Source: Streptomyces aculeolatus (lineage in GTDB: Bacteria > Actinomycetota > Actinomycetes > Streptomycetales > Streptomycetaceae). Taken from it: a DNA stretch of 64,000 bases. This document shows, one piece after another, positions 28,596 through 37,126 of the stretch. The stretch covers positions 124,001-188,000 of the forward strand of contig NZ_JAINRD010000016.1 of NCBI RefSeq assembly GCF_020400605.1, given 5' to 3'. The notes below the pieces were generated by a model. That model had not been told where the DNA came from and did no database searches. It was given only the letters and a program-made list of their open reading frames with translations. The stretch's first letter is position 1, and each line of letters opens with the position of its first letter. The position numbers and the translations under genes were made by a program.

Positions 28596-30119
28596 TCACA
28601 CCAGGTCCTTGCCGAGCTCTGCCATCTCGGGGTCGGCGGTGTAGACGGGGGCCTTGTACGAGCGCCGGCCGGCCACCCACCACGACACGGTGGCGAGCAG
28701 CAGCACGGCGGCCAGGGCCACCGAGGCGTAGTTGAACGTGTCCACGGTGACCGGTGACGCCTGCGGCAGGCAGAAGATCACCGTGATCACGGCCACCCAG
28801 CACACCGCGACCCAGCCGATCGGCGTGCTCCACTTGCCCAGGTTCCACGGCCCCGGCACGAAGCGGTTCTTCGCGCGCAGCCGCAGGTAGATGGGGATGG
28901 CGTAGGCCGGGGTGATCCCGATGACGTTGATGGCCGTGACCGCGCCGTACGCGGTCGCCGAGTACAGCGACGGCAGCGCCAGGCAGAACGCGACCGCGAC
29001 CGACAGCATGACCGCCCGGGTGGGCACGCCGGTGCGCGGCGAGACGCGGCGCCACAGCTTGGAGCCGGGCAGCGCGCCGTCGCGGGAGAAGGCGAAGACC
29101 ATGCGGGCGGTGGCGGCGGTCTCGGCGTTGCCGCAGAAGAGCTGGGCGCAGATGACGATGAGGAGCAGGGCCTTGGCGCCGCCTTCGCCGATGGCGTCGA
29201 TGAAGATCTGCGCGGGTGGCACGCCGGTCGCGGAGTCCTGGGTGCCGACGTAGTCCTGGATGGCGAAGGTCAGCCCTGCCAGCAGCACGAATCCGGCGAC
29301 CCAGGAGACCCAGATCGCGCGGACGATGCCCTTGGCGGAGCTGACCTGCGCCTGGGTGGTCTCCTCGGAGAGGTGGGCGGAGGCGTCGTAGCCGGAGAAG
29401 GTGTACTGGGCGAGCAGCAGTCCGATGGCGGTGACGTAGAACGGGTTGTTCCAGCCGGTGTCGTTGTTGAACTCGCCGAAGACGAAGCCGGCGGACTGGT
29501 GGTGGTCGGGGACGACGATCAGGACGCCCACGATGATGGCGACGCCGGCCAGGTGCCACCAGACGCTGATGGAGTTGAGGATGCTGACGACGCGCACCCG
29601 CAGCAGGTTCAGGGTCATGTGCAGCACGAGGATGACCGCGAAGATCAGCAGCGTCTTCTCCGCGGTGGGCTCGAAGCCCCACTGGAGGTTGAAGAACGCG
29701 CCGATGAACAGGGCGCATCCGTAGTCGATGCCGGCGATGGCGCCGAGCAGGCCGAGGAGGTTGAGCCAGCCGGTGTACCAGCCCCAGCGGGGGCCGCCGA
29801 GCTGGTGGGCCATGTAGTAGAGCGCGCCGGAGGTGGGGTACGCGCTGGTCACCTCGGCCAGGCCCATGCCGACGCAGAGCACGAAGAGGCCGACGGCCAC
29901 CCAGCCCCACATCATCACGGCCGGCCCGCCGGTGCTGAGCCCGAAGCCGTACAGGGTCATGCAGCCGGAGAGGATCGAGATCACCGAGAAGGAGATGGCG
30001 AAGTTGCCGAACGGGCCCATCCGCCGCGCGAGTTCCGGCTCGTAGCCGAGATCGCGGAGGTGGGCGTCGTCGTCCTTGCGCCGGGGCGTGCCGGCGGCGC
30101 TGACCGGCGCTTGTGACAT
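28596..30119 (-). CDS. APC-superfamily amino acid permease
   Basis: 507 residues with about 12 hydrophobic segments, typical of APC transporters. LGYEPELARRMGPFGNFAISFSVISILSG at the N-terminus and TFSGYDASAHLSEET in the middle are the conserved stretches of the GABA/choline/basic-amino-acid permease branch (BAT1/GabP-like). ATG 30119 is preceded by CGGAGGTCACTCC; the upstream in-frame ATG 30161 lacks a site. The substrate cannot be named. No catabolic partner is adjacent. Confidence 0.92.
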   Translation of the reverse strand: MSQAPVSAAGTPRRKDDDAHLRDLGYEPELARRMGPFGNFAISFSVISILSGCMTLYGFGLSTGGPAVMMWGWVAVGLFVLCVGMGLAEVTSAYPTSGALYYMAHQLGGPRWGWYTGWLNLLGLLGAIAGIDYGCALFIGAFFNLQWGFEPTAEKTLLIFAVILVLHMTLNLLRVRVVSILNSISVWWHLAGVAIIVGVLIVVPDHHQSAGFVFGEFNNDTGWNNPFYVTAIGLLLAQYTFSGYDASAHLSEETTQAQVSSAKGIVRAIWVSWVAGFVLLAGLTFAIQDYVGTQDSATGVPPAQIFIDAIGEGGAKALLLIVICAQLFCGNAETAATARMVFAFSRDGALPGSKLWRRVSPRTGVPTRAVMLSVAVAFCLALPSLYSATAYGAVTAINVIGITPAYAIPIYLRLRAKNRFVPGPWNLGKWSTPIGWVAVCWVAVITVIFCLPQASPVTVDTFNYASVALAAVLLLATVSWWVAGRRSYKAPVYTADPEMAELGKDLV

Positions 30120-30180
30120 GGAGTGACCTCCGATGGGGAATGGCGGGGGCATGACAGGCAAATCGGGCAGAAGCGCCGGG

Positions 30181-31182
30181 TCACCCGCTACCGAGGGCTG
30201 CCGAGCGGGCGCGTAAGAACTCGGCCTCCGCCAGGTCGTGCCGGTCGGGGTCCTCCGTCACGTAGGCCCAGGGCAGGAGGGTGGCGTACGGACCGAGAGC
30301 GGTGAAGACGCGGGCGGCGCCAGCGGACTCGCGGGCGGCGCTGAGCGCGTGGGCCAGGTGGTTCAGGTCCAGCACGGAACGCACGTCGGCGTTCGTGAGG
30401 TCGAACCAGCCGTCCAGGGCGCGCTTCGTGTCGCGCAGGATGTCCTCGCGGGTCCACTGGCGGTGCACGAGCGCGTCGCCGCGGCCGCGGCGGCGCTCGA
30501 AGTGGTGGTGCTCGGCGTGCGCGAAGAGCGGCAGCACGAGGAGCGGGGAGGCGAGCGGGGCCCAGGAGCCCACCCAGCGGGCGAAGTCCATCGCGTGCGC
30601 CTGCGAGCCGCTGTCGGACGAACAGATCTGCAGCACGCGGTGGTACGCCTCGCGGTTGTACCGGTCCCGCTTGACGACCTCGTCCAGCAGCCCCCACGGC
30701 CCCTCCGGCAGCAGGTTCTCCGGCGGGGCCACGCGGTGCTCGGGGCGCTGCCGGCGCACGTCGACCTGTGCCAGCGCCAGCAGGCACACCCACGGCACGG
30801 GATCCCCGGGGTGCAGCAGCGCCGCCTCCCGGCACGCCTGCCGCGCGTCCTCCTCCAACTGCCCGCTGCTGGGATGCCGCTGCCGGTGCGCCTGCACGGC
30901 CCGGCCGACGGCGACGCGGGCCAGCATCATCCGCGCGTCGGCGCTCTCCGGCTCCTCGTCCAGCCAGATCTGCACCACCGCCGACTTGGCGGCGACCACG
31001 CCGAGCACCTGGGAACGCGCGGTCCGCGCCGTCCAGTCGGCGCCGGTACGGGCCAGGAGCGCGCGCATGGACATCCACCGGCCGACGCGCAGGTCGTCGA
31101 CCACGGCGCGTAAGTCGTCGTCGAGCCCGGCGAGATGGTAAACGGGCCGGAACTCCCCGCCGCGCCCGGAACCGCGGGCCAT
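30181..31182 (-). CDS. Unrecognised helical protein with two TTA codons
   Basis: 333 residues from ATG 31182, chosen for the GGGGGG stretch five bases upstream; the open frame continues to 31608 but without a convincing site. I do not recognise a characterised family. It is Arg/Ala/Leu-rich and mostly helical, with TPR-like stretches (ARMMLARVAVGRAVQAHRQ; ACREAALLHPGDPVPWVCLLAL). Leu codons at 31111-31113 (DDDLRA) and 30214-30216 (EFLRARS) are TTA, so synthesis should be limited by the bldA tRNA. The gene is preceded by a long leader. Possible role: developmental or stationary-phase protein; pure inference. Confidence 0.75.
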   Translation of the reverse strand: MARGSGRGGEFRPVYHLAGLDDDLRAVVDDLRVGRWMSMRALLARTGADWTARTARSQVLGVVAAKSAVVQIWLDEEPESADARMMLARVAVGRAVQAHRQRHPSSGQLEEDARQACREAALLHPGDPVPWVCLLALAQVDVRRQRPEHRVAPPENLLPEGPWGLLDEVVKRDRYNREAYHRVLQICSSDSGSQAHAMDFARWVGSWAPLASPLLVLPLFAHAEHHHFERRRGRGDALVHRQWTREDILRDTKRALDGWFDLTNADVRSVLDLNHLAHALSAARESAGAARVFTALGPYATLLPWAYVTEDPDRHDLAEAEFLRARSAALGSG

Positions 31183-31656
31183 CACCACCCCCCGCGCTGC
31201 GCGCGGCAGGGCGCGCCGGGGCCGGGGCCAGGCGACAGGGGGCGGGGCGGACCGACTAAGCGGGCGCACCTCGGCGACTGCCATGCGATGTTCATCGAAA
31301 CCTCGGGCACGCGCACGGGAGTGGTGCGTGGTACTCGTGCGCGGCTTTCCAACGGATGTTCGTGATGGGGTCGAGGGGATCGTAGCGACAGGAGCGCCGT
31401 CTGTGTAATCCACCGCGGAATGTTGCCGACTAGCAATGCAAGGTCTGGACCGCCGACCGCCGTCCGGCCCCTCGTGCAGGGTACGTGCCCCGCAGGTCAG
31501 CCCGCGTATCCCCGGGCAGATCCGGGTCCCGCGGGCGGGTGCGGAAGGCCCAATGCCGCGTTTCCCGACGAAGGGCATGCGCACCGCACTAAGGGCGCAA
31601 TTGCACACGGGGAGTGTGTTCTACGCCGCCGGCCCTATTGCCGGCCGGGCGGCTCT
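31183..31656. other. 474-bp gene-poor region upstream of the TTA-rich gene
   Basis: No supported gene. On the minus strand TTACAC (31403-31408) and TACGAT (31379-31384) are 18 bp apart and could be a -35/-10 pair, giving a ~190-nt leader. An 8-bp palindrome GCAATTGC lies near 31600. The open frame across the region lacks a start with a ribosome site, so it was not called as coding. Confidence 0.35.
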
Positions 31657-31694
31657 GAGCGCCGCGCGCCACGGAAAGGGGGCGCGCGGCGCTC
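31657..31694 (-). terminator. 14-bp-stem hairpin after the HtaA operon
   Basis: Perfect arms GAGCGCCGCGCGCC / GGCGCGCGGCGCTC around a 10-nt loop, beginning 15 bp beyond the stop codon of the sortase-anchored HtaA gene in its reading direction. Clear end of the htaA operon. Confidence 0.75.
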
Positions 31695-31709
31695 CGTTCG
31701 GCCGGCGGG

Positions 31710-33266
31710 TCAGGTGGTGGGCCGGCGGCGGCGGGTGAGGTAGAGGGTGGCGGCGCCGGCCGCGGTGAGGGCCGCGGCGCCGGCCATCAGGGGGGTGGCG
31801 GGGGTGCCGCTGCCGGTGGCGGCGAGGGAGCCGCCGGTGCCGCCCACCGAGGCCGGGGCGCCCGCGGTGGCCGCGGGGCCGCCGGTGGACTGCGTGCCGC
31901 CGGAGGCGGGGCCGTCGTCGCCGGGGAGCCCGGCGTTCTCGTCCAGGGTGACGGCGAGGCCGACCGGGTCGAGGGCGGCGCCCGGGTCGTAGAAGCCGCC
32001 GAAGGCGCCGGCGCCGGCCTCGGTGAGGGCCGCCGGGATGTCGGTCAGGTGGACGACGTCGTCGGTCGCCGTCAGTTCGGCCGGGTCGAGTTCGAGGTCG
32101 GCGACCGCGATGTCGTCGCTCTCGGTGACCTCGCCGCTGTCGCGGTCCTTGGACGAGACGTCCGCGACCAGCGCCGCGCCGTCGCCGTCCGCCCGGACCT
32201 TCAGGTCGCTGAACTTCAGGTCCAGCGCGTACGAGCCGTCCTCCTCGTGGGCGAGGAAGCGCACGGTGCCGCCGAACGCCGCGTCGAGCGACGGCGCGTC
32301 CGCGTCGAACTCCCCCTGTCCGTCCGGGAAGCGGAAGCCGCCGGACTGCTGGGCGGCGCCGTCCGAGACCTCGATCCTGCCGTGGCCGATCGGGCCCGTG
32401 ACGTACTCGCGGAAGGACTTCTTCACGCCCCAGTCCAGCCGGCCGTCGACGATCGCCCCGGGGGTCTGCGGCGACGGCCGGTCGGAACCGCCGGTGGTGC
32501 CGCCGTCGGTGCCGCCGGTACCGGTGCTGCCGCCGGTCCCCGTCGTGCCGCCCTGGTCCCCGCCGCCGCTGCCGCCCGAGCCGGTCGTTCCGCCCGTGCC
32601 GCTGCCGCCCGTCGAGCCGCCGGACGCGGTGCCATCGGTCCCGCCGTCGTCGCCCGCCTGCTTCACGGAGAGCGTCGCCGGGTCGAGCGCGGTGCCTTCC
32701 TCGTACATGCCGTTGAACGCCTCCGCCCCCTCCGCGGTCAGCGTGGCCGGGATGTCGGCGAAGGTCATCGCGCCGTCCGCGCCGCCGCCCGGCCGCACGT
32801 CGGTGAGGTCGAGGTCGGCGAACTCCACGTCCTGCGCGGTCGCTCCGGCGGCCGTGACGTCGGCGGTGATCGCCCCGGTGGTGGTGTTCTCCGTGGTGAG
32901 CTTCACGTCCGCCAGCGTGATGTCGAACCCGTGGCGCGCGGAGGTGAAGCGCACGCTGCCGTCGAAGGACGTGTCGACGGCGTGCGTGGTCCCGTCGTAC
33001 GTGCCCGTGCCGCCCGTGAACGTGAACGGCCCGTTGTCCGCGGCCTGTTCCGCACCGTCCGCGGCGGTGATCTCGCCGTGCGCGGTGTTCACCACGTACG
33101 TGCGCCAGGACTCCTTGACCCCCCAGGTCAGGGTGCCGTCGGTGAGGTCGACGGCCGCGGTCCCGGCCTCCGCGCCGTCGGCCGCGGCGGGCAGGGCCAG
33201 GGCGACGGCGCTCAGCGCGGTGGCGGCGGCGATGGCTGCGGTCAGGCGCAGCGGGGTGACGGTCAT
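31710..33266 (-). CDS. htaA: Double-HtaA heme-binding surface protein with LAATG sorting signal
   Basis: 518 residues. Signal peptide (~1-30). HtaA domain 1 (~36-200: LTWGVKESWRTYV), a ~60-residue Gly/Ser/Thr linker, HtaA domain 2 (~270-440: LDWGVKKSFREYVTGPIGHG). Then a Gly/Ala/Ser spacer, LAATG at 481-485, a hydrophobic helix and RRRR: the layout of a class E sortase substrate (LAXTG). HtaA domains bind heme in Corynebacterium; here the protein should sit covalently on the wall and pass heme inwards. AAGGAGATCCACGAG precedes the ATG. Second gene of the operon, 30 bp after the other HtaA gene. Confidence 0.9.
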   Translation of the reverse strand: MTVTPLRLTAAIAAATALSAVALALPAAADGAEAGTAAVDLTDGTLTWGVKESWRTYVVNTAHGEITAADGAEQAADNGPFTFTGGTGTYDGTTHAVDTSFDGSVRFTSARHGFDITLADVKLTTENTTTGAITADVTAAGATAQDVEFADLDLTDVRPGGGADGAMTFADIPATLTAEGAEAFNGMYEEGTALDPATLSVKQAGDDGGTDGTASGGSTGGSGTGGTTGSGGSGGGDQGGTTGTGGSTGTGGTDGGTTGGSDRPSPQTPGAIVDGRLDWGVKKSFREYVTGPIGHGRIEVSDGAAQQSGGFRFPDGQGEFDADAPSLDAAFGGTVRFLAHEEDGSYALDLKFSDLKVRADGDGAALVADVSSKDRDSGEVTESDDIAVADLELDPAELTATDDVVHLTDIPAALTEAGAGAFGGFYDPGAALDPVGLAVTLDENAGLPGDDGPASGGTQSTGGPAATAGAPASVGGTGGSLAATGSGTPATPLMAGAAALTAAGAATLYLTRRRRPTT

Positions 33267-33296
33267 CTCGTGGATCTCCTTGGACTTCTCGGTGCT

Positions 33297-34847
33297 TCAG
33301 TCGGACGTGCCGGGATTCCCGGCGGCATCGGTGGCTTCGGTGGCTTCGCCTGCTTCGGAGGCGGTCGCGGGGGTGGTCGCGGGCGCGGCGGTACGTGCCC
33401 GGCGCCGGCGCATGAGGGTGTGGGCGAGCAGCGCCGCGGCGAGCACGGCCGCCCCGCCCACGCCGAGCGGCACGGCGGGCGACGTGCCCGAAGAGCCCGC
33501 CGGCTCCGGGTCTTCCGCGGCGCGCGCCCGGTCCGCCGGCCCGGCCGCCTGCGCGCTCGGGCCCGGGTCGCTGCCAAGGTCGGGGAGGGCGGGGAGGCGG
33601 GCGCCGGGGTCCAGCGCCACCGCGACGGACACCGGGTCCATCCCGGTGCCCGCCCCGTACAGGCCGCCGAACGCCCGCGCGCCCTCGGCGGTGAGCTTCG
33701 CGGGCGCCTCCGCGACGGCGACGAGGCCGTCCTTCGCCGTCAGCCGCCCGGTCGCGAAGGTGACGAGCGGGACGTCCCCGGACGCGGCGCCGCCGTCGGC
33801 GACGTCCGCGACGAGCGTGCCGCTGCCGTCCTCGACGGTCACGGACACGTCGCTCAGCCGCAGGTCCAGGTGCTCGCCGGTGAAGTGCAGGGTGCCGGAG
33901 AAGCGGGCCTCCAGCCGCTGCTTCCCCGCGTCGTACGAGCCCTTCGCAGCCCCGAAGCGGAACAGCGCCCCGCCGTCCCGCGCGCCGCCGCCGAGCCGCC
34001 AACTCCCCTGCGCGACGGGACCCGTGACGTAGTCGCGGAAGGTGCGGCGCACGCCCCAGTCGACGGCACCGTCGACGATGCCGCCCGCGGCGGCACCATC
34101 GCCCTTCTCACCATTCTCGCCGTTCTCGCCGTTCCCGGCGCCGTCCTTCCCGGGCTCCTCCGGCGGCCCGGACGGGTCGCCGTCGGGGGCGGCCGCGCGT
34201 ACGTCCACCGACAGGCTCACCGGGTCGAGCGCGGTGCCGGCCGGGTAGTAGCCGCCGAAGGCGCGTTCGCCCTCGGCGGTGAGAGTGGCCGGCACGCCGT
34301 CGAGGCTCAACGGGCTGCCGCCGCCGCGCATGTCGAGCCCGCCGAGGTCGAGGTCGGCGAGCGCGGTCTGGCCGGAGGTGCTCATCCGGCCCGTCTCGCG
34401 GTCCTTCCCGGCGACGTCGGCGTGCAGCGTGCCGCGGCCGTCGGCGATGCGGACGGTGAAGCGGCGCAGGGTCAGGTCGAGGCGGTGGGTGCCGTCCTCC
34501 TCGTGCCCGGTGAAGCGCACGCCGCCGCCGAAGGCGGCGGTGAGGGCGCCGGTTTCGGGGTCGTACGAGCCGGTGGCGGAGTGGAAGCGGAATCCGGAGG
34601 CGGCGCCGTCGAGCAGCGTCCACTCGCCCTGCGCGATGGGGCCGGTGACGTACGTGAGGAACGACTCCTTGATGCCCCAGTCGAGTCGGCCGCCGTCGAC
34701 GGTGCGGGCCGCCGCGTGCGCGGGCGGTGCGCCGGCGAGGTCGGTGCCCACGGCAAGAGTGCTGGTGAGCAGCGTGGCCGCGGCGACGGCGACGACGCGC
34801 CGGCGCGGCAGCAGGGTGGCGGCCAGGGCACGCAGGCGCCGCAGCAT
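33297..34847 (-). CDS. htaA: Double-HtaA heme-binding membrane-anchored protein
   Basis: 516 residues. Signal peptide (~12-46, AHAA cleavage). HtaA domain 1 (~52-215: LDWGIKESFLTYVTGPIAQG), a linker with ENG repeats, HtaA domain 2 (~255-410: VDWGVRRTFRDYVTGPVAQG), then a C-terminal transmembrane helix (~435-457) and a basic, then Ala/Thr-rich tail. No LPXTG/LAXTG motif precedes this helix, so it is membrane-anchored rather than sortase-anchored. It probably takes heme from the wall-linked paralogue and delivers it to the HmuT lipoprotein. ATG 34847 lies 24 bp from the iron box; GGGAGGGG is the ribosome site. Confidence 0.9.
   Translation of the reverse strand: MLRRLRALAATLLPRRRVVAVAAATLLTSTLAVGTDLAGAPPAHAAARTVDGGRLDWGIKESFLTYVTGPIAQGEWTLLDGAASGFRFHSATGSYDPETGALTAAFGGGVRFTGHEEDGTHRLDLTLRRFTVRIADGRGTLHADVAGKDRETGRMSTSGQTALADLDLGGLDMRGGGSPLSLDGVPATLTAEGERAFGGYYPAGTALDPVSLSVDVRAAAPDGDPSGPPEEPGKDGAGNGENGENGEKGDGAAAGGIVDGAVDWGVRRTFRDYVTGPVAQGSWRLGGGARDGGALFRFGAAKGSYDAGKQRLEARFSGTLHFTGEHLDLRLSDVSVTVEDGSGTLVADVADGGAASGDVPLVTFATGRLTAKDGLVAVAEAPAKLTAEGARAFGGLYGAGTGMDPVSVAVALDPGARLPALPDLGSDPGPSAQAAGPADRARAAEDPEPAGSSGTSPAVPLGVGGAAVLAAALLAHTLMRRRRARTAAPATTPATASEAGEATEATDAAGNPGTSD
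34110..34140. repeat. Short tandem repeat encoding ENG units in the HtaA linker
   Basis: Nine-base units (TTCTCGCCG and variants on the plus strand) repeat about three times and encode GENGENGEK in the linker between the two HtaA domains. In-frame length variation would only change linker length. Confidence 0.55.
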
Positions 34848-34870
34848 GGATCCCCTCCCGGTCTGGTTTC

Positions 34871-34889
34871 TTAGGTGAGGCTAACCTAA
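34871..34889. promoter_or_regulatory. DtxR/IdeR-type iron box between htaA and hmuT
   Basis: TTAGGTGAGGCTAACCTAA matches the 19-bp consensus of the iron regulator (DtxR; DmdR1 in Streptomyces) at 18 positions. It lies 24 bp from the htaA start and 67 bp from the hmuT start, where Fe-loaded repressor could block both divergent promoters. This predicts derepression of the whole heme-uptake locus under iron limitation. Confidence 0.92.
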
Positions 34890-34955
34890 GCTATCGCCGA
34901 GCAGGCCGGAAGCCCCCGGCCGTGCGAGCCCCCTGGAACGCCGAAGGTGGAACCG

Positions 34956-35978
34956 GTGCCGCGAACTACCCGCATCCCCCGCGCCCTTGCGGCCGCGGCC
35001 GCCCTGGCGATCGCCCTGGCCGGCTGCGGCGGCACGTCCGGAGCGGACTCCGGCGACGGCAGCGGCGGCGGTACCGGGAGCGGGGCGCCGGCCGACCGCG
35101 TCGAGCCGATCACCGCCGGAGCCGTACCGGAGCTGCCCGCGACCGTGCCGTCCGCCGACGGGCGCGAGGTCACGGTGACGGACGCGGACCGCATCGTCCC
35201 GCTCAGCGGCTCGATCTCCGAACTCGTCTTCTCCCTCGGCCTCGGCGACCGCGTCGTCGCCCGCGACGTCACCGCCACCTTCGCGCAGGCGAGCGACCTC
35301 CCGGTGGTGACGCAGGCGCACGACGTCTCCGCGGAGAGCGTGCTCTCACTGGAGCCGGACGTGGTGCTGGCCGAGGAGACCACCGGCCCCGCGGAGGCCG
35401 TCGACCAGATCCGGGCCGCGGGCGTGCCCCTCGTCGTCCTCGACCCCGCGCAGGATCTCGACGACGTCGGCAGCCGCATCGACGCGGTCGCCGCCGCGCT
35501 CGGCGTCGCCGACGAGGGCACGAAGCTGCGCGAACGGACCGCGGAGCGGATCGAGTCGGCCCGCCGCGACATCCCGGCCGGCGGCGGGAAGCCACGGGTG
35601 GCGTTCCTGTACGTACGGGGGTCGGCGTCCGTGTACATGCTGGGCGGCGCTCGCTCCGGTGCCGCCTCGCTGATCGAGGCGGCGGGCGGCGTGGACGCCG
35701 GGAAGGAGTCCGGTCTCGACAAGGACTTCACACCGATCACGAGCGAGGCGCTGGCGAAGGCGGCCCCGGACGTGCTGCTGGTGATGACGAAGGGGCTGGA
35801 GTCGGTGGGCGGGGTCGACGGCCTCGTGCAGCTGCCGGGCGTGGCGCAGACGCCCGCGGCGATGGACCGGCGGATCGCGTCCGTGGACGACGGCGTGCTG
35901 CTGAACTACGGGCCGCGCACGGACGCGGTGCTGCGGAGCCTGGTGGCCCAGATCCACGGCCCGGGCGCGGCGGAATGA
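34956..35978 (+). CDS. hmuT: Heme ABC transporter substrate-binding lipoprotein
   Basis: 340 residues from GTG 34956, chosen because AAGGTGG lies five bases upstream; GTG 34947 is the alternative. Lipobox LALAGC (~21-26), a Gly/Ser linker, then a class III (BtuF/HmuT-type) binding fold: ISELVFSLGLGDRVVARD, ESVLSLEPDVVLAEE, and a C-terminal LLNYGPRTDAVL. Between a heme-binding surface protein operon and a permease gene, it should capture heme at the membrane face. Overlaps hmuU by four bases. Confidence 0.92.
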   Translation: MPRTTRIPRALAAAAALAIALAGCGGTSGADSGDGSGGGTGSGAPADRVEPITAGAVPELPATVPSADGREVTVTDADRIVPLSGSISELVFSLGLGDRVVARDVTATFAQASDLPVVTQAHDVSAESVLSLEPDVVLAEETTGPAEAVDQIRAAGVPLVVLDPAQDLDDVGSRIDAVAAALGVADEGTKLRERTAERIESARRDIPAGGGKPRVAFLYVRGSASVYMLGGARSGAASLIEAAGGVDAGKESGLDKDFTPITSEALAKAAPDVLLVMTKGLESVGGVDGLVQLPGVAQTPAAMDRRIASVDDGVLLNYGPRTDAVLRSLVAQIHGPGAAE

Positions 35979-37126
35979 CGTCCTCGGCACAACTCCCGCC
36001 GGGCGGCGGCGGGGTCGGGGAGGTGGCGGACGGCCCGCGCCCGTACCGTACGGGCGGCGCCGGCCCGGCGCCGTCGAAGCCCGCCGCGCCCCCGGTCGTA
36101 CGCGGCCGGGCGGCCCTCCTGACCGCCGCGCTCGCCGTCGCGCTCCTGGCCGCCGCCGTGCTCGCCGCGGGCGTCGGCGCGTACCACATCTCCCCCGGCG
36201 ACGTGCTCTCCTCCACCGCCCACCGGCTGCACCTCGGCGGCCACGGCCTCGGCCGCGTCGGCGAGAGCGTGCTGTGGAACGTGCGCCTCCCCCGCGTCGT
36301 GCTCGCCCTGCTCGTCGGCGCGTCGCTCGGCTGCGCCGGCGCGCTCATGCAGGGCGTGTTCGGCAACCCGCTGGCCGAGCCCGGTGTCATCGGCATCTCG
36401 ACGGGCGCCGCGGTCGGCGCGGTCGCGGCCATCGCGCTGGGCATCGACGTCTTCGGCAACTGGACGGTCTCGGCCTTCGCGTTCGCCTCCGGGCTCGCGA
36501 CCGTGCTGCTGGTCTACGCGCTCTCCCGCTCCGGCGGGCGCACGGAGGTCGTCACGCTCATCCTCACGGGCATCGCCGTCAACGCCTTCGCGGGCGCCCT
36601 CATCGGCCTGTTCATCTTCTTCGCGGACAACGCGCAGGTCACGCAGATCACCTTCTGGCAGCTCGGCTCGCTCTCCCAGGCGACGTGGCCGAAGGTACTG
36701 GCGGTGCTGCCGTGCGCGGCGGCCGGCCTGGTCATCGCGCCCATGTACGCGCGCAAACTGGACCTGCTCGCCCTCGGCGAGCGGCCCGCGCGCCACCTCG
36801 GGGTGGACGTGGAGCGGCTGCGGATCGCGCTGGTGCTCGTGGTCGCGCTGCTGACGGCCGCGGCGGTCGCGGTGGCCGGTGTGATCACCTTCGTGGGGCT
36901 GCTGGTGCCGCACCTGCTGCGGATGGCGGCGGGCCCGGGGCACCGGTTCCTGGTGCCGGGCAGCGCGCTCGGCGGCGCGCTGGTGCTGGTGGTGGCGGAC
37001 CTCGCGGCGCGTACCGTCGCGGAGCCGGCGGAGCTGCCGCTAGGCGTGCTGACCGCGCTGGTGGGCAGTCCGTTCTTCTTCTGGCTGCTGCGCAGGACCC
37101 GCCGCAGGCAGGGGGGTTGGGCATGA
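35975..37126 (+). CDS. hmuU: Heme ABC transporter permease
   Basis: A 383-residue FecCD/BtuC-family permease with ~9-10 transmembrane helices. Conserved stretches: VRLPRVVLALLVGASLGCAGALMQGVFGNPLAEP, TLILTGIAVNAFAGAL, and the coupling region GVITFVGLLVPHLLR. An extra ~40-residue cytoplasmic Pro/Gly-rich N-terminus precedes TM1. The ATG overlaps the hmuT stop (ATGA), so it is tightly coupled. Confidence 0.94.
   Translation: MTSSAQLPPGGGGVGEVADGPRPYRTGGAGPAPSKPAAPPVVRGRAALLTAALAVALLAAAVLAAGVGAYHISPGDVLSSTAHRLHLGGHGLGRVGESVLWNVRLPRVVLALLVGASLGCAGALMQGVFGNPLAEPGVIGISTGAAVGAVAAIALGIDVFGNWTVSAFAFASGLATVLLVYALSRSGGRTEVVTLILTGIAVNAFAGALIGLFIFFADNAQVTQITFWQLGSLSQATWPKVLAVLPCAAAGLVIAPMYARKLDLLALGERPARHLGVDVERLRIALVLVVALLTAAAVAVAGVITFVGLLVPHLLRMAAGPGHRFLVPGSALGGALVLVVADLAARTVAEPAELPLGVLTALVGSPFFFWLLRRTRRRQGGWA

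Noticed and set aside
31183..31608. N-terminal extension of the TTA-rich protein
   Set aside because: Arg/Pro/Ser-rich, weak codon bias, and no ribosome site before the upstream ATGs.
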